A DNA stretch of 64,000 nt from Miscanthus floridulus (GCF_019320115.1 NC_089591.1:55924078-55988077); one strand, 5' to 3'; positions 13,884 to 25,490 are shown, counted from the stretch's first letter. The notes: generated from the sequence alone by a model not told the origin. Numbers and translations are program-made.

Positions 13884-15244
13884 TCATCCTAGCAGCTTTG
13901 GCCTATCAACTTTTTCAGATGCTGTATCTTGCGGAAGCTAGCGTCGTGTGTTCTCTATTGTTTAGGTGTCCAAGGAACTCAGTACCAAAGATGTGAGGAA
14001 CAGCCAGTTTTGAGCTGTATAATTTTGCGAGATCAGATGAGTGTTGATTATTATTGTTTCGACCAGGAAGGAAAGAAAGAAGCCATGGATTTTGCTCTTG
14101 GGCGATCATCTTAATTTGCTGGAGCCCCAGATGAACAAGGCTAAACGTGTTGTTTTTGTGTCCACCAAAAATGTTGTTAGTTCTTTTTCTGTGACTACAC
14201 ATTTTGCAACATTGTACTATGGTTTTGGAATGTTTTATCGGTTACAATATATTGTGTTATTTAGGAGTCATGACTCGATCTTCCTAGGTCCTGGTTTACC
14301 CTGTTGCTGCCGTGATGTTGTTGTGGTGATGCATGTGGTTCTTCCTTTGGGCTTTGGATTTCCATGCTGTTTAACTGAAGATTTGTGATGTCTATTTTCC
14401 ATTGTTTGTCACGCTAGTTTAGTTAAGGCACAAGGCAGCACGGCAGCGGCACCACATTGATAGCGTGCGTCCAGTTGCACCGCGTCGTTGCCTCCACGTC
14501 AAGCGCTAGATCCAATTCCAACACAAATCACAGTGTAAAGCTGAGGAGCGAATCGCTTTGTGTGCGCATTTGTTGTGTTGTATGTCACTGGAGCGTTCGT
14601 GCGTGTGTGGGTCATGTCAATACTCGAAACGACACTGGTGACGGTCATCACAAAGAAAGGCACAGGTTCGGTTCTCCCTACCGTCGCCGGCCAGGCGGGC
14701 ACATACACAGCACTTGGACGATCCGAATGTACTAGGCCAGAATGATGCTACTACACTACTAACGCCAACAAAGTAGTAATCAAAGCGGCATCGAACTGGA
14801 TCGACCGGCTGATGAAGCCGGTAGCAGCCACCGACCAAATGAATGATGGTGGACAGGCACCAAGACCGCCAATTCAGATTCTCATTGCAGTTGCTCCAGA
14901 GGGAAACAAACATATATGTGATTAGCACCAAAAATGCCCTGTAAGAGTATTAATGTGGTCATCACGCGAGACAACATATGTGCTTAGCACAGCACCGCTT
15001 GCTCCAGAAGGAGACAAGAGACAACGACCAGAAGTGAAAAGTTCCTATCAGACGCCGCTCCAGAGGGAGAAGTGAAATACTACACTTTATTTACGTTACT
15101 ACTTGCGACATAGCATTGGCAATTGATCTCCCATCAGATTTGACTACCATCAGTTCACCCTGGCCCATACTCTACACTCCGATTTTAACTGTAAGGAAAT
15201 AAACTGTGGAAGAATAAACATGCTTCTGACCTTTCGCAGGCTAG
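13884..15244. other. 3' flanks of the eIF(iso)4G copy and the HNH gene
   Basis: About 500 bases after the eIF(iso)4G stop are T-rich and look like a 3' UTR. The segment about 14780-15244 is likely the 3' UTR of the minus-strand HNH gene that stops at 15245. It contains three loosely similar units around GCTCCAGAGGGA / GCTCCAGAAGGA (near 14890, 15000 and 15058). No other gene is recognised. Confidence 0.4.
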
Positions 15245-15799
15245 TCAGATATCAAGGCCCTGAAAGTAAACAAAAGAAGAAAACAATTTAAGGAATGAAG
15301 AAATATGAAGGCACCTCAAAAAGAAAAAGAAAACTGAACCCACTTACTTTCAGCATAGTTTCTGAAAGCATCTAGACCCCTAGTTGGGTTTCGGTGATTA
15401 ATGACAATACAAGATTACTATGACTAACGTGTATTTTACAGAGGCAATTAAGTTAGGTCATAGTAATGGAGATCGATTGGACAATCGAGGTGGTCATGCC
15501 CCTACGATGGAAATCGTTTCGGTTTTCAAAGGATGGACGATAAGGTTAAGGATGGACTAGTTCTAAGTGTCGATTGAAGTTGGAGAGACACTTAGAGTAG
15601 TTTAGGACTTTGTTTTTCCTTTGGCCGTACTATTAAGGGGGGTATGGACGGGTAGCTTGACCTATGTGAGTCTAGTGAGTTAGGTGTGGTGCACACTTGT
15701 TAAAACTAACACTAGGTAGCTCCAAGATAGCCCTTAGATCCAATGGAGCAAACTTCATTCACATATGATCGAGAGTTGGAAGTGAATGGATGGTCAAAT

Positions 15800-16065
15800 A
15801 CTGACCGGACGCTGGCTCCGGTGTGACCGGACGCTGAGCCAGCGTCCGATCAGTTCATTTGACCAAGGTGATTGCGTCTGGTTTGACCGGACGCTGAGAG
15901 ATCAAGTGACCGGACGCTGAGAGGCAGTGTCCGGTCGACTCCATTAAGGTTCCAGAGAGGGAAAATCGTGACCGGACGCGTTCGGTCAGTGCTGACCAGA
16001 CGCTGCCAGCGTCCGATCACACTGTAAACACTGGAGTTCGGGGTATACTGACCGGAGCGTCCGGT
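15800..16065. repeat. GACCGGACGC / GCGTCCGGTC motif array in the 5' LTR U3
   Basis: About ten copies of TGACCGGACGCTG and its reverse complement CAGCGTCCGGTCA occur in both orientations with variable spacing, some as adjacent inverted pairs able to form hairpins. The array ends about 45 bases before the LTR TATA box. The same array recurs in the 3' LTR and in other LTRs of this window. Confidence 0.8.
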
Positions 16066-16107
16066 CACCCCGCAGAGGCACATAACGGTTCATTTTTCAG
16101 CTCATGT

Positions 16108-16115
16108 TATAAATA
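16108..16115 (+). promoter_or_regulatory. TATA box of Copia 1 5' LTR
   Basis: TATAAATA follows the GACCGGACGC array and precedes the presumed R region. The same octamer in the same context is found at 26637-26644 (3' LTR), 51281-51288 (solo LTR, plus) and 42854-42861 (solo LTR, minus). Confidence 0.75.
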
Positions 16116-16815
16116 GAGCCTCCACTCATGTATGGGGGTACTTTTGCTCATTCCAACAGCTGAGAAATATCTTAGAGAGTACCAAGAAGAGCAAGATCCT
16201 AGTGAGGTGATTGAGATTTGAGAATCCCAAAGAGAGCCCTCATTAGTGAAGATCAAGAGTAGCAAAGTGTGTATCCACCTTCTCATTAGGCTTGTCGTGG
16301 TCAAGTGAGAGTTCGTGCTTGTTACTCTTGGTGATCGCCATCACCTAGACGGCTTGGTGGTGATTGGGAGCTTGGTGATCATCTAGAGAGCTTGTGTATG
16401 ACCCAACTCACATTGTGAGCGGTTGTGGGTGATTCACCGCGACGGAGTGTCGAAGAATCAACCCGTAGAGAGCACTTGATCCTTGCGTAGATCAAGGGGG
16501 AGCTATACCCTTACGCGGGTGCTCCAACGAGGACTAGTGGGGAGTGGTGACTCTCCGATACCTCGGCAAAACATCGTCGCGTTTCCTCTCCTCTCTATTT
16601 ACTTTGAGCAATTCAATTCTTGTTCTTATATTCATAGAATTATCATGCTAGAGTAGGATTAGAGCTTAAGTTGCAAGTCTTTTGTGCGTTAGTTCAATAG
16701 AAATACTTTCTAGGCACAAGGGGTTAATTGGGCTAACCGTAGGACTTAATTATTGCAAAGAAATTTAGAATTAGCCTAATTCATCCCCCCTCTTGGGCAT
16801 CTTGATTCTTTCAAT

Positions 16816-16826
16816 TGGTATCAGAG
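16816..16826 (+). other. Primer binding site of Copia 1
   Basis: TGGTATCAGAG, two bases after the LTR end, is the standard plant match to the 3' end of initiator Met-tRNA used to prime minus-strand synthesis. Confidence 0.9.
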
Positions 16827-16866
16827 ACTCGTGCTCATGTTTTTATGCTTAACCACCTAGAGCAAG

Positions 16867-19296
16867 ATGTCTTATGGGGATGAACCTCCTCCTATCTTTG
16901 AGGGAGATGATTTTCCTTATTAGAAAATTCGCATGGAGGCGTATTTGGAAGCTCTAGATATTGGTATTCTTAGAGCTGCCTCACAAGGCTTCCCAAAACC
17001 TCGGGATGCGACTCACCTACAAGACGATGAGGTGAATTACGAGAAATAGAATGCAAAGGCTCGAAACACTATTTTTATAGGCCTTTGCAAAGATGTGTTC
17101 AATCGGGTGAGGAACCACAAAGACGCCCATGCACTATGGTCAGACGTTTGTACGCTCCATGAGGGAACAAAGAGTGAGCGTGAGGAACGCTATCATCTTG
17201 TCATGAAGAAGCTCAACTCTTTTGAAATGCTTCCTAAATAATGTGCTAATGAGATGTATTCACGTTTGAATGTTTTTGTAGAGGAAGTTAATGGGCTTGG
17301 ACTCACTCAAATGCAACCATCCGATGTTGTAAGAAAGATATTGAGTGTCCTCCCTATTGACAAATATGGGCATATTGTGACCGTGCTACATCAAGGTGTT
17401 CTTTTCACCGCTACACCGACACAAATATTAGGAAAGATCAATGCTCATGAGATGTACATGCACATCACATCTCAAGATAGCTCATCCTCTACAAAGAAGA
17501 AAGAAAAAGACTTAGCATTCAAAGCTAGCCAAGAGAAGGGCAAAGCAAGGCTTGAGTATGAGAGCTCAAGTGATGATGAAGTTGATGATGAAAGCCTTGC
17601 TCTCATGGTGAAGAAAACCGCCAAGATACTAAAGAAGCTCAACAAGAGTGGCATCAAGTTTGATGGCAAGAAGAAGTTCTTCACTAGCTCTAGAAGGAAG
17701 CCAATCTCTGAGATGGATTACTACAATTATGGAGAACTTGGTCATCTAGCTCACCAATGCACAAAGCCCAAGAAAAACAAGTTCAACAACAAGAACAAGG
17801 GCAAGAAAGATGACTCAAGCAATAAATATGAAGATGAGAAGAAAAAGAACAAGCCATACAAGAAGAGAGATGTCAAGAAGAAGGACTTTCACAAGAAGAA
17901 GAAGAGTAGAAAGGCTTACATCATCGGTGATTGGCTCACGGACATTGATTCATCTAATGGATCATCCGATGATGATAGTGACGATGAGAAGGTGGCCGCT
18001 ATTGCTATTGATTCTTCATCATCTTCACCGCCACCACCGCTATCATCCTCTACACACCTATACCTTATGGCCAAAGGTGAACGAAAGGTATCACATGATG
18101 ATGATAGTAGTGGTGATGATCATGCTCATAATGATGATAGTGATAGCGATGATGATGAATATGAGTCACCTACTTATGATGATCTTGCTAAATTGCTAAA
18201 GAAATACACTAAGATCATTATAAAGACTAGAGCTAAAAATAAAAAGCTTGAGATTAAGAATGATTCTCTTTTAGCTAAATGTGACATAGCCGAAAAGGCT
18301 AGTGTTGAGCTTAGAGAAGCAAATGATGCTATGTCATCCAAACTCAAGGAGCTCAAATCTTCTAAGAAAGAGCTTAAAGATAAATATGATAAACTTGAGT
18401 GGGTACACAAAGAGCTCATCACTAGTCATAACAAGCTAAAAGATGAATATACTACTCTCAAGATTAATCATGACAATCTTGTTATTGCTCAAGAATTTTT
18501 ACCCAATGCGCCACATGATGCTACTAACGATGTTGTTAAGATTGATATAGCTATATCATGTGATGATTTAATTGATGAGAGCATTGAGCAAGGATCTAGT
18601 GGCAAAGGCAAGCAAGTGGTTGAGTGCAATGATTATGATGAGTATGTCAAGCTCAAGCATGATAATGAAAAGCTCAATAAAGAGTTTGAAGAGTTCAAAA
18701 TCCACAACACCATTGTGCTAGAAACTCTTGATCATGATGGTGACTTGATTCTTGAGAATGAGAAGCTAAAAGAAGAAAACAAGAAACTCAAGGAAGAGAG
18801 AAACAATGTTGCACTCAAGGAAGATAAAAGTAGTGATGCACTCAAGGAAGAGAACAAGAAGCTCAAGTTGGAAAAGGAGCATCTTAAGATTGGATTGAGT
18901 AAGTTTACTAGAGGCAAGTATCTCTAAAGTGAGCTCCTAATGAACACCATCATGAAGATGGATAAAAGTGACATTGGGTACATGGCAAATTAAGAGAAGA
19001 AGAAGGCTCAAGCTCAACAACAACAATCAAAGCCAAAGCCAAAGAGATGCTTTGAGTGTGGACAAGAATGCCACTTTGCTCATGAGTGCCAAACTCCACC
19101 ACCATAACCCTTGCCCAAGCATGCTAGACCCTTTGCCTTCAATACTCACTACATGCTTAGAAAAGATTCTAGTGGAAAAATAAAAGTGATGTTCTTAGGA
19201 CCTCCCAAAAAGAATAGGCCTAAGAAAATTTAGGTTGTAAAGTCACTTGTTGAGAAGGTGAAGGACCCTCAACAAGTTTGGGTTCCTAAAGCTTGA
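16867..19296 (+). pseudogene. Copia 1 gag (capsid/nucleocapsid), with stop codons
   Basis: The frame from ATG 16867 begins with a capsid-like DEPPPIFEGDDF...IRMEAYLEAL block and ends at TGA 19294-19296 after VWVPKA. It is broken by TAG at 16921, TAG at 17047, TAA at 17239, TAA at about 18925 and a further TAA in the MAN-EKKKAQ stretch. The longest open part (17254-18927) encodes a UBN2-like capsid segment, a Lys-rich basic stretch, an acidic Ser/Asp region and a long coiled coil. The first zinc knuckle reads YYNYGELGHLAHQC, with its first two Cys changed to Tyr. A second intact CX2CX4HX4C knuckle (CFECGQECHFAHEC) lies near 19050-19092. The gag is about twice the usual Copia length, which is typical for SIRE-like elements. 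Confidence 0.85.
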
Positions 19297-19310
19297 TCTC
19301 TTATGTGTAG

Positions 19311-20609
19311 GTGAACTACAAAACTGGTGGAAGTCATTGGGTTATTGATAGTGGTTGCACACAACATATGACCGGTGATCCTTGTATGTTCACCTCACTA
19401 GATGAAGAAGTAGATAGACAAGAAAGAATCATATTTGGGGATAATTCAAAGGGCAAGGTTAAAGGATTAGACAAAGTGGTAATATCAAATGATCATTCAA
19501 TCTCCAATGTGCTATATGTTGTTTCATTAAGCTTCAACTTGTTATTCGTTGGGCAATTGTGTGATCTTGGCTTCCAATGCTTGTTTATCGAGAAGGAAGT
19601 TGTTGTATCTAAGAAGGATGATAAACAAATGATATTCAAAGGATTTAGATACAACAACCTATATCTAGTGGACTTCACCTCCAAAGATGCAAACTTGAAG
19701 ACTTACGTATTCATCAAAACAACACTTGGGTGGTTATGGCATAGAAGACTTGCTCATATTGGGATGAGCTCACTCAAGAAGCTAATGAAGAATGATTGGT
19801 GAGAGAGTTGAAGGATGTGAAGTTTGAGAAGGACAAGCTTTGTAGTGCATGTCAAGCTGAGAAGCAAGATGCAAATATCCATCCAACAAAAGCTTTCATG
19901 TCAACCGCAAGAGTGCTAGAACTCCTTCACATGAATTTATTTGGACCAACAACATACAAGAGTTTGGGAGGAAATCTTTAGTCTTATGATTGTTGATGAT
20001 TATTCAAGGTATACATGGGTATTCTTCCTTCATGATAAATCTAAAGTTGCATCTTGCTTCAAGAAGTTTGCCAAGAGAGCACAAAATAAATTTGAAGTGA
20101 AGCTCAAGAAGATAAGAAGTGACAATGGGAAAGAATTTGACAACACAAACATAGAAGCTTATTGTGATGAAGTTAGAATCAAACATGAAGTCTCTGCAAC
20201 ATATACTCCTCAACAAAATGGTGTAGTTGAGAGGAAGAACCAAACATTGATCATTCTTGCAAGAACTATGCTTGATGAGTATAACACCCTTAAAGCTCTA
20301 TGGGCGGAAGCAATCAACACCGCATGCTATGCATCCAACCACCTATTCCTTCAAAAGTTCCTTAGCAAGACACCTTATGAGTTGCTCAATGGGAAGAAGG
20401 CGGACGTCTCCTTCTTTAGGGTGTTTGGTTACAAATGCTACATCTACAAGAAACGGCAACACCTAGGGAAAATTCAAAGACGTTGTGATATTGGTTTTCT
20501 TATTGATTACTCATCAAAGTCCAAAGCATATAGAGTATTTAATCATGCCACTGGCTTAGTTGAAGAAACATATGATATGGAATTTGATGGATCTAACAGC
20601 TCCCAATGA
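19311..20609 (+). pseudogene. Copia 1 protease and integrase region, frameshifted
   Basis: It opens in a different frame from gag. The aspartic protease motif WVIDSGCTQHMTG is followed by the GAG-pre-integrase helix WHRRLAHIGMSSLKKL. Two 1-nt indels (near 19797 and 19975) shift the frame out and back across the HHCC region (KLCSACQAEKQ). The integrase core then follows with VDDYSRYTWVFF, IRSDNGKEFDN and the PQQNGVVERKN segment carrying the catalytic Glu, plus the C-terminal domain ending near TGLVEETYDMEFD. The D-D-E triad is still present, but the indels and the TAG at 19979-19981 prevent a full polyprotein. Confidence 0.88.
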
Positions 20610-22576
20610 GCACATGAGAATCTTAATGATGTAGGTGATGAACCATTGAGGGAGGTTATGAAGAACATTTCGGTTGGAAACATCAAGCCTAAAGATGATG
20701 AAGATGATGTACAAGTGATTGATACATCTTCTTCATCAAGTGTACCATAAGATGATGAAAAAGATGGGAGAGTAGAAAATGAAGATACTCATGTCTCCCA
20801 TGAGCAAATGGTGGTATAAGCACAAGATGTTGATGCTCCACAGTCTCCTCCTCAAGTGGTCAATAAAAGAAATACACCTCTACTATAAGATCATCCACAA
20901 GATCTTATCATAGGGAGTCCATCAAATGGTATAATGACTCGTTCATAAAAACTTGCTTCATTTATTGCTCATCACTCTTTTGTCTCTTGCTTTGAGCCTA
21001 CTAAAGTTGAAGAAGCTCTTCAAGATCCAGATTGGATAAATGCCATGCATGAAGAGTTTTACAACTTTACTCACAATGAAGTGTGGACTCTTGAAGAGCG
21101 GCCAAAAGGTGCAAGAGTCATTGGAACAAAGTAGGTGTTTTGAAACAAGCAAGATGATCAAGGTGTTGTTGTAAGGAACAAGGCAAGACTAGTTGCAAAG
21201 GGGTTCTCTCAAGTTGAAGGTTTGGATTTTGGAGAGACCTTTACACCGGTTGCAAGACTAGAAGCCATTCGTATCCTCCTTTCATATGCATCACATCATA
21301 AGATGAAATTATATCAAATGGGTGTGAAAAATGCATTTTTAAATGGCTTCATTAATGAACTAGTCTATGTTGATCAACCTCCCGAGTTTGAAGACCCTAG
21401 ATATCCTAATCATGTTTATAGGTTGTCCAAGGCATTATATGGGCTTAAGGAAGCCCCAATAGCTTGGTATGAGCGCCTTTGGGACTTCCTCATTAAGAAG
21501 GGCTTCACCATTGGGAAGGTCGATACCACGCTATTCACCAAGAAGCTTAATGGGCATATCTTCATTTGTCAAGTATATATTGATGATATCATCTTTGGAT
21601 CATAAAATGAAGATTCTTATAAAGAATTTGGTGAATTGATGTCGAAGGAGTTTGATTTATCCATGATTGGTGAGCTTATATTCTTTCTTGGTTTTTAAGT
21701 CAAGCAAATAAGAGAAGGGATCTTCATCTCTCAAGAGAAATATACAAAAAATCTTCTCAAGAGATTTAAGATAGATGAATGTAAGCCAATCAAGACACCA
21801 ATACCAACTAATAGACATCTCGACCTAGATGAGGGAGGTAACACGGTTGTTCAAACTCTCTACCGCTCTATGATTGGTAGCTTGTTATATTTAACCACAT
21901 CTAGGCCCGACATCATGTTTAGTGTGTGTATGTGTGCTAGATTTTAAGCTAAACCTAAGGAATCACATTTAATTGCTGTAAAAAATCCTTAGATATCTTA
22001 AGCACACACCAAGCATTGGCCTTTGGTATCTCAAAGGAGCTAGATTTGAATTAATTGGCTATTCTGATTCGAATTATGCCGGATACAAAGTTGATAGAAA
22101 AAGCACATCCGGAGGGTGCCATTTGCTTGGTAGATCACTTGTGTCTTGGTCCTCCAAGAAACAAAATAGTGTGGCCTTGTCCACCACCGAAGTAGAATAC
22201 ATTGCCGCGGGTGCTTGTTGTGCATAAATACTTTACATAAAATAAACTTTGCTAGACTATGGTGTAGTTCTAGAAAAAGTATCTCTTTTGTACGACAATG
22301 AAAGTGCGGTAAAACTTACAAATAATCCAGTTCAATACTCTCGCACCAAGCACATAGATTTCCGCCATCACTTTCTTAGAGATCATATTGCAAAGAATGA
22401 TATTTCACTAGAAGGTGTAAGGACCGAGGATCAATTGGCAGATATCTTCACTAAACCGCTAGATGAGACAATATTTTGTAGATTGCGGAATGAGCTCAAT
22501 GTGCTTTATTTTAGCAATTTCACTAAAAATGAGCTTGTGTTGTCCCTTGCATTGCATTATAATATACAACATGTTT
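20610..22576 (+). pseudogene. Copia 1 reverse transcriptase and RNase H, broken
   Basis: The RT region reads ALQDPDWINAMHEEF, RLVAKGFSQVEGLDFGETFTPVARLEAIRILL and, near 21585, VYIDDIIFGS (the YxDD box). The other catalytic Asp is lost: the usual MDVKSAFLNG block reads MGVKNAFLNG near 21318. RNase H follows with IGYSDSNYAGYKVDRKSTSG, ALSTTEVEYIAAGACCA, LLYDNESAVKLTNNP, KHIDFRHHFLRDHI and LADIFTKPLDE. A 1-nt deletion in an A-run near 21978 shifts the frame between RT and RNase H. Stops include several that correspond to Gln or Trp codons changed by a single transition. Confidence 0.88.
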
Positions 22577-22919
22577 AATGCTTTATAATGCATATAGGGC
22601 TTGTCTAACATGGTTAAGATAACCGCCGAAAAGCGTGTGAAGAAGCTTAATCTTAGATCAAACTTGACAAGCAACTAGATTTACTTTTAAGTATTGCATT
22701 GCATATGCATGATTGTTGTTTGTCGTTTGTCTTCAAATTGCCCTCTTATTACCTATTTTCTTAAAAAGAATTATAGCCTAAGGCAAAATATTTTTAAAAA
22801 CTTGAGGGTTTGAGAGAGGTCACTCACATTAGTCCCAATTGGTGTTTATTTGGATCTTATTAGAGTTGGGACTTGATTAGGAACAGGCAGCGCGAAGGAA
22901 TTTAAAGATTTGCTGGAAA

Positions 22920-23225
22920 AGGAGTGACCAGACGCTGCACCGGACTCTGATGTCCAGCGTCTGGTCAGTTCATAGGAGGTGAACCTGCTGCCAAAGGAGT
23001 GACCGAATGCTGAAACAGTGTTTTCCCAGCGTCCGGTCAGAAGGAGCTTCAGCGTCGGGTCGACGACGATGACGTCAAGGCTAGGTGACCGTACTCTGGC
23101 TGCATCCGGTCGATGTCCACCAGACGTGTCCGGTCATGATTCCAGAGGAATTGGACCTATCTGGAATCGACCGGACCCTGGGTGGCAGCATCCGGTGGCT
23201 GCCACCGGAGCGTCCGGTCAATAGA
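22920..23225. repeat. Second GACCGGACGC-type motif array inside Copia 1
   Basis: Between RNase H and the third ORF the same motif as in the LTRs appears in both orientations (GACCAGACGCTG, CAGCGTCTGGTCAG, CAGCGTCCGGTCAG, GAGCGTCCGGTCAAT), more diverged than in the LTRs. It is outside the LTR and has no TATA box immediately after it. Confidence 0.7.
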
Positions 23226-24056
23226 TTTCATGCGGCTTACGATCTCTTTTCTCCTTTCCTTTTCGGTTGCGTCGGGGGACCTACTTTATCTGAGCATCGC
23301 GCCATTTTATCCCTTACCAAGCCCTAATCTGTCGCCATCACCAAGCTCCCTGCCCTAGCTGCAAGTCGCCGGATCTGCCGCACGTGCTCTATGCCGCCGC
23401 TTGCCCACGCGCCACCGCAGCCGTCGTGCCCTGCTCCACGTCACGCCTCTGCTCCCACAACAGCTTCGCCATGCCGTCGTGCCTCCTTGCCCGCGCTCGC
23501 CTCTGGCCACGCCACCATCCTACGCTAGAGCCACCCGAGCCATCGCCGTGCTACCTAGGTTCATGCCGCCACCGATAGTGTCGCCATGCCCTAGGCCAGC
23601 AGCTCGTGCCTCCGCTCCCCAACCCAAGCGTCAGCGCTGCTGTGCCCTAGCTCCACCACCAAGCAAGCCCATAGTGCTCTACATTGGATCCTTACCGATG
23701 ATTTCAATCGCAATCTAGTGCCACCAATCCACCACTGCAAACCCTAGCCTCGTGATTCGGTGGTTCCCCACATGTTGTCTCTTTTCTCCTCAGGTCGCCG
23801 GTTCATCAGGTAGCAAGCCTGTCATTTCAATTTTGTACCTAATTGCTTGCTTTCTAGGGTTTCGCATATATTAGATATATTGTATTTATTTGTATATCCT
23901 TCTATCCCATCATGCAGCGAGTCGGTGCCGTTGAGGTGTCAGTTGCAGTTGACAGTCAACTCAGAGCCAAGCTCATGAGTAAGGATCGAGGCCAAGCCTC
24001 GAAAGTGTCAGTGGCAGTTGATCTTTATCAGCGGTAGTTTTTCTTCAGATTTTTAG
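23226..24056. other. Copia 1 spacer between pol and ORF3
   Basis: A C-rich stretch of about 500 bases (23330-23760) with GCCACC/CGCC runs, then AT-rich sequence. It could be the 5' leader and intron of an ORF3 transcript, since CAG acceptor-like sites precede the ATG, but this cannot be shown. Long frames here lack recognisable motifs. Confidence 0.35.
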
Positions 24057-25490
24057 ATGGCTCGCGTGAAGAATGTCAGAGGTGGTCCTGGGGATGAGGA
24101 TTCGAGGCGTCCACCTCCCTAGCCTGCACATTCTAAAGGCAAAGCAACAAAGAAGTTAGCAACCCAAAAGCACAAATATCCAGATGCAGAGACAGCAAGA
24201 GCAGCTACAGTTGCTGAGGCCGTAGAGCGTGTCGAGAGAGGAGGTGCACGCAGTGGAGTTGTGGTTGTAGATCTGCTTCCACCAGGTGCGATGGAGGGAA
24301 TCGAGCGTGTTGAGCGCCTTCATGGTGGTCCACCTAGGATCGTCATGGTTGCAGGATGGCGTCATACTATTAATGAGGTTCAGCCTCAGGGGGAGTCATA
24401 GCAGTAGGCACCACTAGCAGAGCAGACTTAGGAGGCACAGCCAGCATAGTAGACCTAGGAGGGTAAGCAGGCCGAGCAGGTAGAGGAGACAGAGTAGGCA
24501 CCCAACCGTAGCTTCGTCGCTCTGGTCGTACCCGTGCTCCAGTCACGCCGAGGGCCGATACATAGCGGAGGGGTTCTCATCCATCGCCCAGACCACAGGG
24601 TCCTCCTCTAGTGACTCATCTTAACTTGAGGGCCGCCATGGCCAAGCAGGTTCAGCAGCTGAGGTTCATGGACTTTGAGGTGTGGTTTCCTCCGAGGAGG
24701 GATGACAGAGCATCAGAGGGCTTCTACACACCGCTCTAGGAAGATTTCTACAATGCTTATCTCAACAGTGGGGTAGTTTTTAGATCTCAGAGGGTGTGCC
24801 ACATTGACTCTATAGTTACAGCAGCTAGAGAGCACATTTGCCCCTACCTTACATATCTGCTAGGGCTATCAGATTTGATTAGACGGACCAGATTATATGT
24901 TCCATCTTGGGTTCGGCAATTCTATGCTTCCCTCTAGATTAACCCGCAGCATAGATATATTCACTTCGCATTCGGAGGAAGAGACTACCGCTTGACCAGC
25001 TAGAGGGTTCGAGAGATACTTAGGCTATAGGAGCAGCTAGTCAGACTTCACGAGGTGTGCTATGGCCAGACAGCACCCCCAGACGCCCTCATGGTGGTAA
25101 TGTGGCCCCTACTGACTTGGTTCACCACTGCTTCACTGAGCCCTTCGGCGAAGGATCACGTAGGAACCTTAGTGGCATCATCAGAGCCAACTGCTTTAGT
25201 TATACTAGCTCAGCCTACAGCAGCACCAGTTCCTAATCTGACCTAGACTGCTCCAGCATCACTACTAGCTATAGAGGGTCAGATAGCTCAGAGTTCAGGA
25301 TCAGACGATGATGGCACCTAGTTCCACCTCGCTCCTCATACCTCAGCGCCTAGCTCATCTGCTGCAGCCCCATCGACCGATCCTTAGGTTTTGGTATTTG
25401 ACGCCAAAGGGGGAGAGGGTTCGAGTATGATAGTCTTAGAGGGAGCGACTATGTTCGAGTATGATAGTCTTAGGGGGAGCGACTAGTTAG
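24057..25490 (+). pseudogene. Copia 1 third ORF (putative plant transposon protein), heavily mutated
   Basis: It begins MARVKNVRGGPGDEDSRRPPP and hits TAG at 24120-24122. Further on, across frameshifts, it reads FMDFEVWFPPRRDDRASEGF, DFYNAYLNSGVVFRSQRVCH, YVPSWVRQFYASL and HRYIHFAFGGRDYRLT. The FYA/VPSWVRQFYA-type region resembles the 'putative plant transposon protein' domain found in gene-like ORFs of plant retroelements. Its location, between pol and the 3' LTR, is where SIRE-type elements carry an env-like or extra ORF. No signal peptide or membrane segment is visible, so an envelope role is not supported. At least ten in-frame TAG/TAA codons sit where CAG or CAA would be expected. Confidence 0.6.

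Larger units (their letters stand above)
15363..16813 (+). repeat. 5' LTR of Copia 1
   Basis: It starts TGAAAGCATC and ends TTGATTCTTTCA, so TGAAAG/CTTTCA form the terminal inverted repeat. U3 contains a dense array of GACCGGACGC-type motifs at about 15800-16065, followed by a TATA box (TATAAATA) at 16108-16115. Confidence 0.95.

Noticed and set aside
15800..16065. Regularly recurring GACCGGACGC motifs as a CRISPR array
   Set aside because: Spacing is irregular, the motif occurs in both orientations, it is inside an LTR of a plant retroelement, and there are no cas genes.
16816..16826. TGGTATCAGAG as part of a tRNA gene
   Set aside because: Only the 3' complement is present, directly next to an LTR end; it is the primer binding site.
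24057..25490. Copia 1 third ORF as a viral-type envelope gene
   Set aside because: No signal peptide, membrane segment or glycoprotein-like Cys pattern is visible in the readable parts.
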